DNA from: UBA6544 sp038131165
GTDB lineage: Bacteria; Pseudomonadota; Alphaproteobacteria; UBA8366
Direction: 5' to 3'
DNA: 64,000 bases
NCBI GenBank assembly: GCA_038131165.1
Contig: JAYPOZ010000015.1
Location: 3,219-67,218 of the forward strand
The stretch's first letter is position 1, and every line of letters begins with the position of its first letter. The notes under the pieces were generated by a model that was not told the origin of the DNA, did no database searches, and saw nothing but the letters and a program-made list of their open reading frames with translations. Position numbers and translations under genes: made by a program. Positions 17,383-25,580 of this stretch are shown here, in pieces.

Positions 17383-18249
17383 CTAGTCCTTTATGGTTGC
17401 GGTGCCGTTGGAGAGAACGGTGGTGTCGCGGGCGCGCACGCGGGTTCGGAAATGCGCCGTCTCTCCGGCCCGCCATATTTCCGTGGTCAGGATTTCGCCG
17501 GGATAGACGGGTGCGCTGAAATCCGCGGCGAAAGCGCGGAGACGCGCCGGGTCGTAGCCGCAGGCGCCTTTCAGGACTGCGTGACAGGCATGTCCCCAGA
17601 GCGCCAGTCCATGCAGGATTGGCCCGTCGAATCCTTCGGCCCGCGCGGTGCGTGGGTCGCAATGGATGAAGCTTCGCCCGCCGAGGAGCCGGTAGACGAG
17701 CGCCGCCTGCGGAGAGACCGGCAGGTCCACGGTAATATCGGGCGGGCCATCATGCGCACCGTCAGGCGTCGGCGGCAGCGGGTCGGGACGGCCCTCGGGC
17801 GCCCCGTCGAGGCGGAAACCGCGTGCCAGATAGACGCTCTCCAGCACGGCCAAGGGCGTGCGGTCCGCGGCCGCCGCGAGGGTGGTTTCGTTAACGAGCA
17901 GGGTCGCGTTGCGGGCGGGTTTGTCCCAGGCCGACGCGCAGCGCGTGGAGACCAGGATCGATGCCTCCGGCGGCAGCGGCGAGAGGATGCGCACGCGCTC
18001 GGACGCGTGGATCAATTTCGGCCAGGCCATGCCGAGACCAAGCGTGAACTCGACATTCCATCCGGCCACCGACGCGAAGGACGGTATCGCCGTCAGACGA
18101 TCCTCGAGGAGGAAGGCCAGTTGTGCTTCGTCTCGGGGGTCCATGCCGAGGCCGATCCCGACGCCGTAGAGCTGCAGCCGTGCCGCATCGTAACTGCGCG
18201 GTTCGAAATCGACCCGGCGCGCCATTGCGGCATCGTATGCGGTGGGCAT
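17383..18249 (-). CDS. MaoC/MFE2-like hydratase with altered catalytic motif
   Basis: This 288-residue double-hotdog protein is related to (R)-specific enoyl-CoA hydratase 2. GFDGPILHGLALWG and FSAPVYPGE are well kept. In active hydratases the preceding motif is GDxNPLHxDP with catalytic Asp and His. Here it reads GGRSFIHCDP, so the His remains but the Asp is Gly and Asn is Ser. Activity may be lost or altered, for example to CoA-thioester binding. ATG 18249 has GGAGGGACGAC upstream. It is the first gene of the MaoC-PaaI-crotonase run. Confidence 0.82.
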   Translation of the reverse strand: MPTAYDAAMARRVDFEPRSYDAARLQLYGVGIGLGMDPRDEAQLAFLLEDRLTAIPSFASVAGWNVEFTLGLGMAWPKLIHASERVRILSPLPPEASILVSTRCASAWDKPARNATLLVNETTLAAAADRTPLAVLESVYLARGFRLDGAPEGRPDPLPPTPDGAHDGPPDITVDLPVSPQAALVYRLLGGRSFIHCDPRTARAEGFDGPILHGLALWGHACHAVLKGACGYDPARLRAFAADFSAPVYPGEILTTEIWRAGETAHFRTRVRARDTTVLSNGTATIKD

Positions 18250-18330
18250 GTCGTCCCTCCAATCTGCCTGAACCCGAGCTAGATACAATGACAGAACATC
18301 TATAGCTGCGCTCGCCGAAAGGGACCCCCG

Positions 18331-19686
18331 ATGACCATTGCCGAAACCTTTGCCGAATTCCTGATCGGCACCACCTATGACGAACTACCGGACCGGGCGC
18401 TCGACCATGCGGCCATGATCGTCGCCAGTACGCTTGCGAGCGCGGCTTGCGGACGGCATATCAACTCCGCTCGGATCGTCTGCGATATCGAGCGCGCGCG
18501 GGGCGGGACGCCCGAGGCCTCGGTCTGGTTCGACGGCGGGGCCAAGCTGCCACTGGTGGGCGCCGCGCGGGCGAACGCGCTGGCGAGCGACGCGGCCGCC
18601 TCCGACGACAGCGACCTGCGCAACATCGTCCATGCGGGCACGCCGCTGACGGCGACGGCGCTGGCGGCGGCGGAGGCGACGGGTGCGGGCGGCAAGGACG
18701 TGCTGGCGGCGATCGCCGTGGGCTACGAGGCGGCGGGGCGCATTGGCGAGGCGATCATTCCGCGTTTCGACTACCGGGGGCATCACGGTTGCATGGGCGC
18801 CACCTTCGGCGCCACGGCGGCGGCCGCGCGGCTGCTGGGCCTCGATGCGGTTCAGATGGCGCATGCGCTGGTGCTGACCGCGACCTCCATCGGCGGCCTT
18901 ACCAAGGCGGCCAATACCAGCATCGCGCGGGAATATCATGCGGGCAACGCGACCATGCTCGGTATCGAAGCGGTACTGGCGGCGAAGCGCGGCTATACGG
19001 GTGAGCTCAATGTCTTCGAGGTCGAGCGCGGATTCTGCCAGGTCTACGGCGGCAGCGACGGCGCCGGGATCGTCGAGGGATTGGGGAAAGATTGGGATAT
19101 CGTCACCGACATGGCGCTGAAGCTGGTGCCGGGCGGCCACCCCTATCACGCGCTCGGGGAGGCCGGAGCCAAGGCGGCGCGCGACGGCAACATCGCGCCG
19201 GAGGAGGTCGCCGCGATCATCGTCTCGCGCCCCGGCATGACGAAACTCTCGGGCCCGCTGCACCCGGAGACGCTGATCGACATGGCGCACAGCCCCGCCT
19301 ATTTCACCGCGGCGGGCGTGCGCGATCACGCGTTCGGATGGGAACATGCGAGCCCCGGAAAAATCGCCGATCCGGTGATCCACGGCCTGATCGACAAGGT
19401 GCGGGTCGGGCCGGAGCCGGTCGACGATGTCGAGAAGTATCGCCAAGGGGCGAGCGTGCGGATCGAGACGACGGACGGCCGAGAGGTCGGTGCGACAGTC
19501 TTCGTGCCGAAAGGGGCGGGTTGTCTCGGCATCGATTGGGCCGATGTCGACAGCAAGTTTCGGACCCTGGTGCCCAATGCGCCCTTGAGCGCCGCGCAGA
19601 TCGACGCGGCGCTGGAGCGCATTCACGGGTTCCGGGCTTTGGACGGAATGGATGCTCTGCTCGCGGGAATTGTCGCAGGGGCGTAG
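18331..19686 (+). CDS. MmgE/PrpD family protein
   Basis: This 451-residue protein has the 2-methylcitrate dehydratase fold (all-helical domain plus lid). Helical-domain landmarks are ASTLASAACG, GYEAAGRIGEAI and HHGCMGATFGATAAAARLLGL, with LVPGGHPYHALGEAG later. Family members dehydrate 2-methylcitrate or act on other tricarboxylic and related acids; many uncharacterised members occur in catabolic clusters. GGGACCCCCG precedes the ATG. It is divergent from the MaoC operon, sharing an 81-base promoter region. A second paralogue lies at 61.5 kb. Confidence 0.85.
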   Translation: MTIAETFAEFLIGTTYDELPDRALDHAAMIVASTLASAACGRHINSARIVCDIERARGGTPEASVWFDGGAKLPLVGAARANALASDAAASDDSDLRNIVHAGTPLTATALAAAEATGAGGKDVLAAIAVGYEAAGRIGEAIIPRFDYRGHHGCMGATFGATAAAARLLGLDAVQMAHALVLTATSIGGLTKAANTSIAREYHAGNATMLGIEAVLAAKRGYTGELNVFEVERGFCQVYGGSDGAGIVEGLGKDWDIVTDMALKLVPGGHPYHALGEAGAKAARDGNIAPEEVAAIIVSRPGMTKLSGPLHPETLIDMAHSPAYFTAAGVRDHAFGWEHASPGKIADPVIHGLIDKVRVGPEPVDDVEKYRQGASVRIETTDGREVGATVFVPKGAGCLGIDWADVDSKFRTLVPNAPLSAAQIDAALERIHGFRALDGMDALLAGIVAGA

Positions 19687-19811
19687 TATTAACCACTTTT
19701 ATTTCCGAGTCGCGAGTAAAGAGCGGCTTTTTAGCGCTCCTTCGTAAGGTACTAGTCAGCCTTAAGGCCAATAACTGACAGTATCGAGCAATCGTTGGGG
19801 ACACGACGCAT

Positions 19812-20057
19812 ATGGCGTCCAAAGAGAATCAGCAAAGACGGCACGAACGTCGACGGAAGATTGACGACGTGCTGAGCGCACATCGGATCGCGTGCCAGGC
19901 GGGTAACGAGACGCTGGCCAGATTGTTGGAGGCGGCGCTCGTCGCCGGTCTGGAGCCGATCCCGAACGAGCGGCGCGACCCCGTCGGCCGCAGCCGTCTG
20001 ATCGCCGTCGCGATGTCCTACCACGAAGATTCCTTCAAGGCGCTTCCCGCCGAATAG
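19812..20057 (+). CDS. Small basic hypothetical protein
   Basis: An 81-residue frame whose N-terminus is highly charged (QQRRHERRRKIDD) and predicted helical, with a C-terminal part (GRSRLIAVAMSYHED) that looks ordered. GGGGA lies about 11 bases before the ATG. No family is recognised. Nucleic-acid binding is possible from the charge pattern alone. It stands alone between MmgE/PrpD and the convergent nucleotidyltransferase gene. Confidence 0.5.
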   Translation: MASKENQQRRHERRRKIDDVLSAHRIACQAGNETLARLLEAALVAGLEPIPNERRDPVGRSRLIAVAMSYHEDSFKALPAE

Positions 20058-20110
20058 CGTTACACCGAAACGGGCCCAGGCCGGTGCAGCTCTGCCGCCC
20101 TGCGCAAAGG

Positions 20111-20869
20111 TTAGCCCGGATACGGTTCCGTCGAAATCGGCGGCAGCGTCGCCATGCCTTGCGCGACCAAATATTCCGCATGCCACCAATCGGATTGCGC
20201 GTTCACGTCGACGCCTTCGTGGCCTTCCGTTAGAAACGGGGCGATGACGTCGCCGGCGATCGAGCCGGCTTCCAGGACGACGCGCGACCAGGCGATCTCG
20301 AGGCTGGCGTTCTGGACGTAGATCTTGGGCAGCGCAGCATATTGGTTCGAGTGCCAGGGCGTCCCGTCGAGGGTGTAGGGCAGGATCGGCGACATAATGG
20401 GGCCGTTGATGGTCCACATTTTTCCCGGATGCTGCCCGCAGGCCTCTACCGCGCGGATCGAATCGATCCCGGCGGTGTGCTTGAATTGCTCCCAGGCGCG
20501 CCGAATCGTATCCGCCTGGCGGAAGGGACTGGTCGGGCGAAGAATGGCAAAGCAGTCCGGCGCCTTGCCTTCGTCCTTCAGCACGCCCAGCAAGTGGCGG
20601 AGCCACTGGATATCCGGCGAAGTATCGCCCGCGAATTCCGGGGGACGCAGAAACGGCACCGCCGCGCCGTAATGCCGCGCGACGTCGGCATAGGCTTGCG
20701 AATCGGTCGACACGATGACCGATGCGAAGATGCCGGACTCGAGCGCGGAGCGGATGGCGTAGGCCATCAGGGGGTGTCCGTTCAGGCGGCGGACATTCTT
20801 GTCCGGCACCCGTTTGGAGCCCGAGCGGGCCGGGATCAGCGCGAATATGGAAGGTTCCGCAGCGGTCAT
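20111..20869 (-). CDS. CMP-sugar (acylneuraminate) cytidylyltransferase family protein
   Basis: This 252-residue nucleotidyltransferase resembles CMP-sialic/pseudaminic acid synthetases (NeuA/PseF), which transfer CMP to an acidic sugar. The nucleotide loop is ALIPARSGSKRVPDKNVR, followed by STDSQAYADVARHYGA and LRPTSPFR, all family signatures. ATG 20869 is used because the conserved domain starts right after it; an upstream in-frame GTG at 20893 is possible. It is divergent from a capsule-like gene at 21021, so both probably serve surface polysaccharide or glycan modification. The sugar is unknown. Confidence 0.82.
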   Translation of the reverse strand: MTAAEPSIFALIPARSGSKRVPDKNVRRLNGHPLMAYAIRSALESGIFASVIVSTDSQAYADVARHYGAAVPFLRPPEFAGDTSPDIQWLRHLLGVLKDEGKAPDCFAILRPTSPFRQADTIRRAWEQFKHTAGIDSIRAVEACGQHPGKMWTINGPIMSPILPYTLDGTPWHSNQYAALPKIYVQNASLEIAWSRVVLEAGSIAGDVIAPFLTEGHEGVDVNAQSDWWHAEYLVAQGMATLPPISTEPYPG

Positions 20870-21020
20870 GTCGTCAGCCGTGTCATGTCGCACTCCGTGG
20901 AGGAAACCGCGACCGTATATTGGACCGATTCGCCGGGCTTGGCGACCGAATCGTGGTGGATCGCGTAATTCTATTGCATATTGAGGTGCCGGAATGTGTA
21001 GCCGACCTGGAGAAGATCAA

Positions 21021-22595
21021 GTGAGTGCCGGAACCGCCACCTTCGAGGATACCGTCCTGCGGAGCCACCGTTTTTGGCACAAGGCGTCGGCCCTTGGCGC
21101 GGATGTGTCGTCTCGCCATGTCGTGGTCGATATGATGGTAAATCATCCGGTCTACTACCTCGGCAACCTGATCATCGCCAAATATCTCGAGCTCACGCAG
21201 GGGCTGAAGGTTTGGGCATTGATCTCGAGCGAAGCCGATTCCCAGGCCGTTCTGACGGCAAAGAGTTTCGGCGTCGATGGGATCACTTTCGTGCGGGACG
21301 AAGTCGCGAAGGAAGCGTCGCCGGTGGTGGTCGCCATCCTTCGCCATCTCGAAGGCACTGCCGACGGCGAACTCCGCAAGCGGTTGCTGGCCATCGGGAT
21401 CAACGGCATTCCCGTCGGCGATCTGGTCTATGACACCTATGTCCGCGAGACCCGCCAGATTACCGTCACAACGCTCGATGACGATTTGAAGGCCTATCTG
21501 GTCCTGTTGGTGAATTATTACACCCTGTACGAGCGGCTGATGGAAAAGCTGGACGTCGGCGGGGTCGTCCTGGGGCACACGGTGTATTCGCGTTTCGGCG
21601 TTTTGGCCCGCATGGCGGCAAAAGCCGGACGGCCGGTCTATACGCGCTTCGGCGGCAAGGGAATGCGCATTCAGCGCCGCGAGGGGCTGGAGGCGGTCAT
21701 GGACGTCATTTTTCGTGTGCGGCCGCAGGAGGTCGACGGCTTGCTCGAGGCGGATGACGGCCGGGCGACCGCACTCGGAAGGGAGACCTTGCGCCGCCGC
21801 ATCGGCGGGACCGATAACGAGTTTCAGTTCCTGAACGAGGAAAGCTATGCGCCCGACCGGCCGACGCAATCGGTCGAACAATTCTGCACCCGGATGGACC
21901 TAGACCCCGCACGGCCCAAAGGTCTCGTCATGCTGCACGCGTTCTCGGACGCGGTTCATCATACGCCGCAGATGATCTTCGACGATTATCACGAATGGTT
22001 TCTGCACACGCTGGACGTGGCCGTCGGCCAGAAGGACGTCGATTGGCTGTTCAAGCTGCATCCCTACGACGGTTATTATACGGACGACCGGGGGCCGGCC
22101 GAACGAATACAAGCGGTCTCGAACACGCATGCGCACATACGTCTGGTGCCGGAGGATTTGAACACCCGCACCTTTCCGGAAGTCGCCTCGTTTCTGGTCA
22201 CCATCAACGGCAAGGCGGGATTGGAATTCGCCGGATTTGGCGTGCCGGTCCTGCTTGGGGGCAAGGGCTTTTACGCTGGATGCGGATTCGATGTCGCGCC
22301 CGGCTCGATCGACGGCTATCGGGACCGGCTGTCGTCGGCGGCGGCGTTGCGGTTGACGGGCGAACAGGTCGACCGCGCCCTGATCGCGAACGATCTGTAT
22401 TACCGCCGGGCCATTTGCGATTGCCGGTTGCTGCCGGATTCGAGCTATACCTTCTGGAAGCCTTTCGACGAAGGCACGTTTTGGGGCGGTTTCGTCGCGG
22501 CGATGGAGTCGGGACAACTGGAAGACGATCCGCTCTATGCCGCACTGGTGAACATGCGCGACAGCGGCGCCGAGACGCTGACCCGCCCTGAGTAG
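21021..22595 (+). CDS. Capsule polysaccharide biosynthesis-like protein
   Basis: This 524-residue protein has the pattern of surface-carbohydrate glycosyltransferases of the capsule-synthesis type. A long N-terminal half (NHPVYYLGNLIIAKYLEL) is followed by a C-terminal nucleotide-sugar region with LFKLHPYDGYYTDD and FLVTINGKAGLEFAGFGVP, where LHP and NGKAGLE resemble GT-B donor-site motifs. No transmembrane helices are obvious. GTG 21021 is preferred to ATG 20994 because GGAG is 8 bases upstream. It is paired divergently with the CMP-sugar synthetase. Confidence 0.6.
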   Translation: MSAGTATFEDTVLRSHRFWHKASALGADVSSRHVVVDMMVNHPVYYLGNLIIAKYLELTQGLKVWALISSEADSQAVLTAKSFGVDGITFVRDEVAKEASPVVVAILRHLEGTADGELRKRLLAIGINGIPVGDLVYDTYVRETRQITVTTLDDDLKAYLVLLVNYYTLYERLMEKLDVGGVVLGHTVYSRFGVLARMAAKAGRPVYTRFGGKGMRIQRREGLEAVMDVIFRVRPQEVDGLLEADDGRATALGRETLRRRIGGTDNEFQFLNEESYAPDRPTQSVEQFCTRMDLDPARPKGLVMLHAFSDAVHHTPQMIFDDYHEWFLHTLDVAVGQKDVDWLFKLHPYDGYYTDDRGPAERIQAVSNTHAHIRLVPEDLNTRTFPEVASFLVTINGKAGLEFAGFGVPVLLGGKGFYAGCGFDVAPGSIDGYRDRLSSAAALRLTGEQVDRALIANDLYYRRAICDCRLLPDSSYTFWKPFDEGTFWGGFVAAMESGQLEDDPLYAALVNMRDSGAETLTRPE

Positions 22596-22597
22596 GT

Positions 22598-23836
22598 CTA
22601 GATGATCGATTTTCCGGCCAGGCGCTCGATCTCGTCGGGGTCCAGTCCGAGGAGGTCTCGATAGACTTCGCCGTTATGCGTCCCGCAGGGAGCCGCCGTT
22701 CCCGAGTACCCTGTCTTTCCCGCGCTGAATTTCAACGGAAACCCGGCCGCTTTCAGCCCTTCAAGCCGGCCGAGCATCGGATGCTCGACCGTATCGATCA
22801 TGCCGCGTGCCTGCAGATGCGGCCAATTGAGGAGGTCGTCGATGTCCTGGACCGGGCTCGCGACGATCCCTGCCGCCTCAAGCTGCTTGACCGCTTCCGC
22901 GGTTGTCTGGACCGTCGTCCATTCATGCAATACGGCGTCGACCTGGTCATTGTGTTCGACCCGCCAGTCCATCCGGCCCCAATCCTCGTGGAGACCGAGT
23001 TCGTCGCGGCCGATCAAGGCGCAGAGCGACTGCCACATGGCGTCGTGGCCGATGCCGATGACCAGCCACCCGTCCCGTGTCGGGTAAGTGTTGAACGGGG
23101 AGAACCGCATGATCCGGTTGCCCTGCTGGAACGGCATGCCGAGTTCGCCGTAGATATCGAGCGCCTCGTCGAAGATCAGCGAGAACAGCACGTCGACCAT
23201 CGAAATGTCGACGAATTGCCCCTCGCCGGTGCGCTCCCGGTGGTAGAGCGCGCCGAGTATGCCGGAGAAGGCGAAGCCGGCGGAGACCGTGTCGGCCAAG
23301 GGCGTGCCGGCCTTGGTCGGCGGGTTGCCGGGCTGCCCCGTGACGCTCATCAGGCCCGACATGGCCTGCGTCGTCAGGTCGTAGGCGCGGCGATGGGCGT
23401 CCGGCCCGCTCGATCCGTACCCCGTGATCGAACAGTAGACGAGGCGGGGATTGACCGCTTTCAGGCTCTCCCAGTCGATGCGCAAGCGCTTGGTGACGCC
23501 GACGCTGAAATTTTCCACCACCACGTCGGCCTTCTCGACCAGGCGCAGGAACAGCGCGTGGCCCTCTTTCGACTTGAGGTCGAGGGTGATGGACTTCTTG
23601 CCCCGCGTGCGCTTCAGGAAGGCGATGCCGATATCGCTCTCGTCGCGTTTCTGGATGGTGGGGCCGTCCTTGCCGTAGAAGACCGGCGCCCCGGAGAGCG
23701 AATCCCCCTTGTCCGGATTGTCGATGCGGATCACCTCCGCTCCCATGCCCGACAGCATCAACGTGGCATGCGGGCCGGCCAGATACTGCGAGAGATCGAG
23801 GACGCGGATGCCGTCGAGAATGCCGTTCGGGATCAT
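22598..23836 (-). CDS. Family III CoA transferase (CaiB/BaiF)
   Basis: This 412-residue family III CoA transferase moves CoA between carboxylic acids through an aspartyl intermediate; the expected Asp is residue 153 in RAYDLTTQAMSG. RVLDLSQYLAGP near the start, EVIRIDNPDKGDS and KSITLDLKSKEG are family blocks. It lies 7 bases after the racemase-like CoA transferase and is the last gene of the selenoprotein operon. Donor and acceptor acids are unknown; formate, succinate or oxalate types are possible. Confidence 0.9.
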   Translation of the reverse strand: MIPNGILDGIRVLDLSQYLAGPHATLMLSGMGAEVIRIDNPDKGDSLSGAPVFYGKDGPTIQKRDESDIGIAFLKRTRGKKSITLDLKSKEGHALFLRLVEKADVVVENFSVGVTKRLRIDWESLKAVNPRLVYCSITGYGSSGPDAHRRAYDLTTQAMSGLMSVTGQPGNPPTKAGTPLADTVSAGFAFSGILGALYHRERTGEGQFVDISMVDVLFSLIFDEALDIYGELGMPFQQGNRIMRFSPFNTYPTRDGWLVIGIGHDAMWQSLCALIGRDELGLHEDWGRMDWRVEHNDQVDAVLHEWTTVQTTAEAVKQLEAAGIVASPVQDIDDLLNWPHLQARGMIDTVEHPMLGRLEGLKAAGFPLKFSAGKTGYSGTAAPCGTHNGEVYRDLLGLDPDEIERLAGKSII

Positions 23837-23843
23837 TGGGCGA

Positions 23844-25019
23844 TCATTCCTGGCGACCGATGGCTTTCTCCGCGATCAAAGAGGCGATGTCCGCGTCCGA
23901 GAAACCCCAGGCGGCGAGCGCTTCCTCGGTCTGCGCGCCGAAGACGGGCGGGCCGCCCTTGACGCTGGAAGGGGTGCGGCTGAAGCGGGGTGCGGGGCCC
24001 GGTTGCACGATGCCGTCGACCTCGACGAAGCTGCCGCGCGCCTTGTTGTGCGGATGGTGCGGCGCTTCGCTGAAGCTGAGCACCGGCGCGAAGCAGATGT
24101 CCGTGCCTTCCATGATCTCGCACCATTCGTCGCGGGTCTTCTCTTTGAATTTCGCATCGAACACCGCGATGATCTTCGGCCAGCCGTCCTCGTCCAACTG
24201 ATCGGGCAGTGCGGCCGGATCGAGTTCGAGCGTCTCCAGCAGCAGCGCCCAGAATTTCTTCTCGACCGCGCCGATGGAGATGTGCTTGCCGTCCTTGGTC
24301 TCGTAGCAGCGCCAGAACGGTGCGCCGCCGTCGAGCGGATTGCTCTCGCGCTCGTCCTTCCAGTGGCCGGAGGACGCCAGCCCGAAGCACGCCATCGCCA
24401 GATAGGCGGATCCCTCGGTCATGGCGACGTCGACGACCTGTCCCTTGCCGGATTTACGCGCTTCCAGCATGCCGGCCAACAAGCCCATGGCGAGGAACAT
24501 CGCGCCGCCGCCCATGTCGCCGATGACGTTCAGCGGCGGAACCGGGCGTTCCTTGGTGCCGATGGCGTGGAGGACGCCCGAGAGCGAGATGTAGTTGATG
24601 TCGTGCCCGGCGACATTCGCCAGCGGTCCGGTCTGGCCCCATCCCGTCATGCGCCCGTAGATGAGGCGCGGATTGCGCGCGAGACACACGTCCGGGCCGA
24701 GGCCGAGGCGTTCCATGACGCCGGGCCGCATCGGGTCGGCGAGCGCGTCGGCGCTCTCGATCAGCCGCAGGACCGTCTCGACCCCCTTCGGATGCTTGAG
24801 ATCGACGGCGATCGAGGGGCGGCCGCGGCGGCGGATGTCCGCCTTCTCGCCCGCATACTCGAAGCCGAGGCCGGTCGGCCCCTTGCGGTCGATGCGCACC
24901 ACGTCGGCGCCCATGTCCGCCAACAGCGAACAGCAGAGCGGTGTCGGCCCGATCCCCGCGATCTCGACGATCTTGTATCCGGCGAGCGGGCCGCCGATGC
25001 TTTCGGGGGTTTCCGTCAC
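23844..25019 (-). CDS. Alpha-methylacyl-CoA racemase-like CoA-transferase family protein
   Basis: This 391-residue protein belongs to the AMACR branch of the CaiB/BaiF superfamily, which epimerises 2-methylacyl-CoA thioesters. AGHDINYISLSGVLHAIG (137-154) and IGDMGGGAMFL carry the His and Asp expected of the racemase branch. It starts at GTG 25019, overlapping the selenoprotein stop by four bases (GTGA), so its translation is probably coupled to read-through of the selenocysteine codon upstream. The substrate is unknown. A branched-chain acyl-CoA would fit the phytanoyl-CoA dioxygenases nearby. Confidence 0.85.
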   Translation of the reverse strand: MTETPESIGGPLAGYKIVEIAGIGPTPLCCSLLADMGADVVRIDRKGPTGLGFEYAGEKADIRRRGRPSIAVDLKHPKGVETVLRLIESADALADPMRPGVMERLGLGPDVCLARNPRLIYGRMTGWGQTGPLANVAGHDINYISLSGVLHAIGTKERPVPPLNVIGDMGGGAMFLAMGLLAGMLEARKSGKGQVVDVAMTEGSAYLAMACFGLASSGHWKDERESNPLDGGAPFWRCYETKDGKHISIGAVEKKFWALLLETLELDPAALPDQLDEDGWPKIIAVFDAKFKEKTRDEWCEIMEGTDICFAPVLSFSEAPHHPHNKARGSFVEVDGIVQPGPAPRFSRTPSSVKGGPPVFGAQTEEALAAWGFSDADIASLIAEKAIGRQE

Positions 25020-25546
25020 CGGTTCGCGCCGATCATCAGGTCCATGCTCTCGCGCGCGGCCTGGCGGGCCCAGGCGTCCAGCACCTCTCCGGAGGCGCTG
25101 CTGATCGGGTGGTCGATGACCACGAACGGGTAGCCGTCCGCGCCGAGGACGCGCGCCATCAGTTTCGCCGCGCTGACGAACTTGGTCGTCATGATGCCGA
25201 CCGAAGGTTTGCCGAGTCTTTCGCCAATCACCGCGTCATGCAAACTGCACGACGAGCAACTGCCTCAGTCGCCGATCCCGGCGACTACGGCGTCCCAGTT
25301 CTCCGCCTCTTCGACGATATGCGGGTCGGCGGGGGCGCTGTAGTTGGACTTGATCCGGCGGACCACTTCGGCGACGCCGTAATGCGACTTCAGCTCGTCC
25401 TCGAAGGCGTCGAAGAACGGGATCGTATTCTTCTTGCCGTTCGAGATGATGCCGACCGTGGCGCCTTCCAGCGCCGACAGCCGGGAGGCGAGCGCAAAAC
25501 CGCCGACGGCTCCCTCGTGGGTGGGGTCGAGTATCTGTAGCGTCAT
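25016..25546 (-). CDS. UGSC family selenoprotein (in-frame UGA = selenocysteine)
   Basis: One 176-residue frame runs from ATG 25546 (AGGAAAGACC upstream) to TGA 25016, interrupted only by TGA at 25267-25265. The sequence around that codon is GIGD-U-GSCSSCSLHDAV, the U-G-S-C motif of a selenoprotein family known from marine metagenomes, with selenocysteine at residue 94 and Cys at 97 (a U-x-x-C redox pair) plus Cys100. A SECIS-like hairpin follows at the required distance. The N-terminal half (ATVGIISNGKKNT) looks like a Rossmann-type domain. Role inferred: thiol/selenol redox chemistry. Gene callers would report two short ORFs. The stop overlaps the next gene's GTG. Confidence 0.9.
25225..25262 (-). 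promoter_or_regulatory. Bacterial SECIS-like element
   Basis: In the mRNA, an 8-base-pair perfect-or-wobble stem (25254-25247 with 25241-25234) closes a 5-base AGUUU loop. The loop has G at its second position and begins 18 bases after the UGA. An outer wobble-rich helix extends it to 25262/25225 with one bulge. Stem length, loop size, early loop G and UGA spacing all fit the accepted bacterial SECIS consensus. Confidence 0.82.
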
Positions 25547-25580
25547 GGTCTTTCCTTTCGCTGTCGTTTCGTTGTGTCGG

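Noticed and set aside
25016..25546. Two separate small genes or a nonsense-mutated pseudogene at this locus
   Set aside because: The frame is continuous except for one TGA, a U-G-S-C motif spans it, a SECIS-like hairpin follows at the correct distance and the next gene's start overlaps the final stop. Selenocysteine decoding explains all four.
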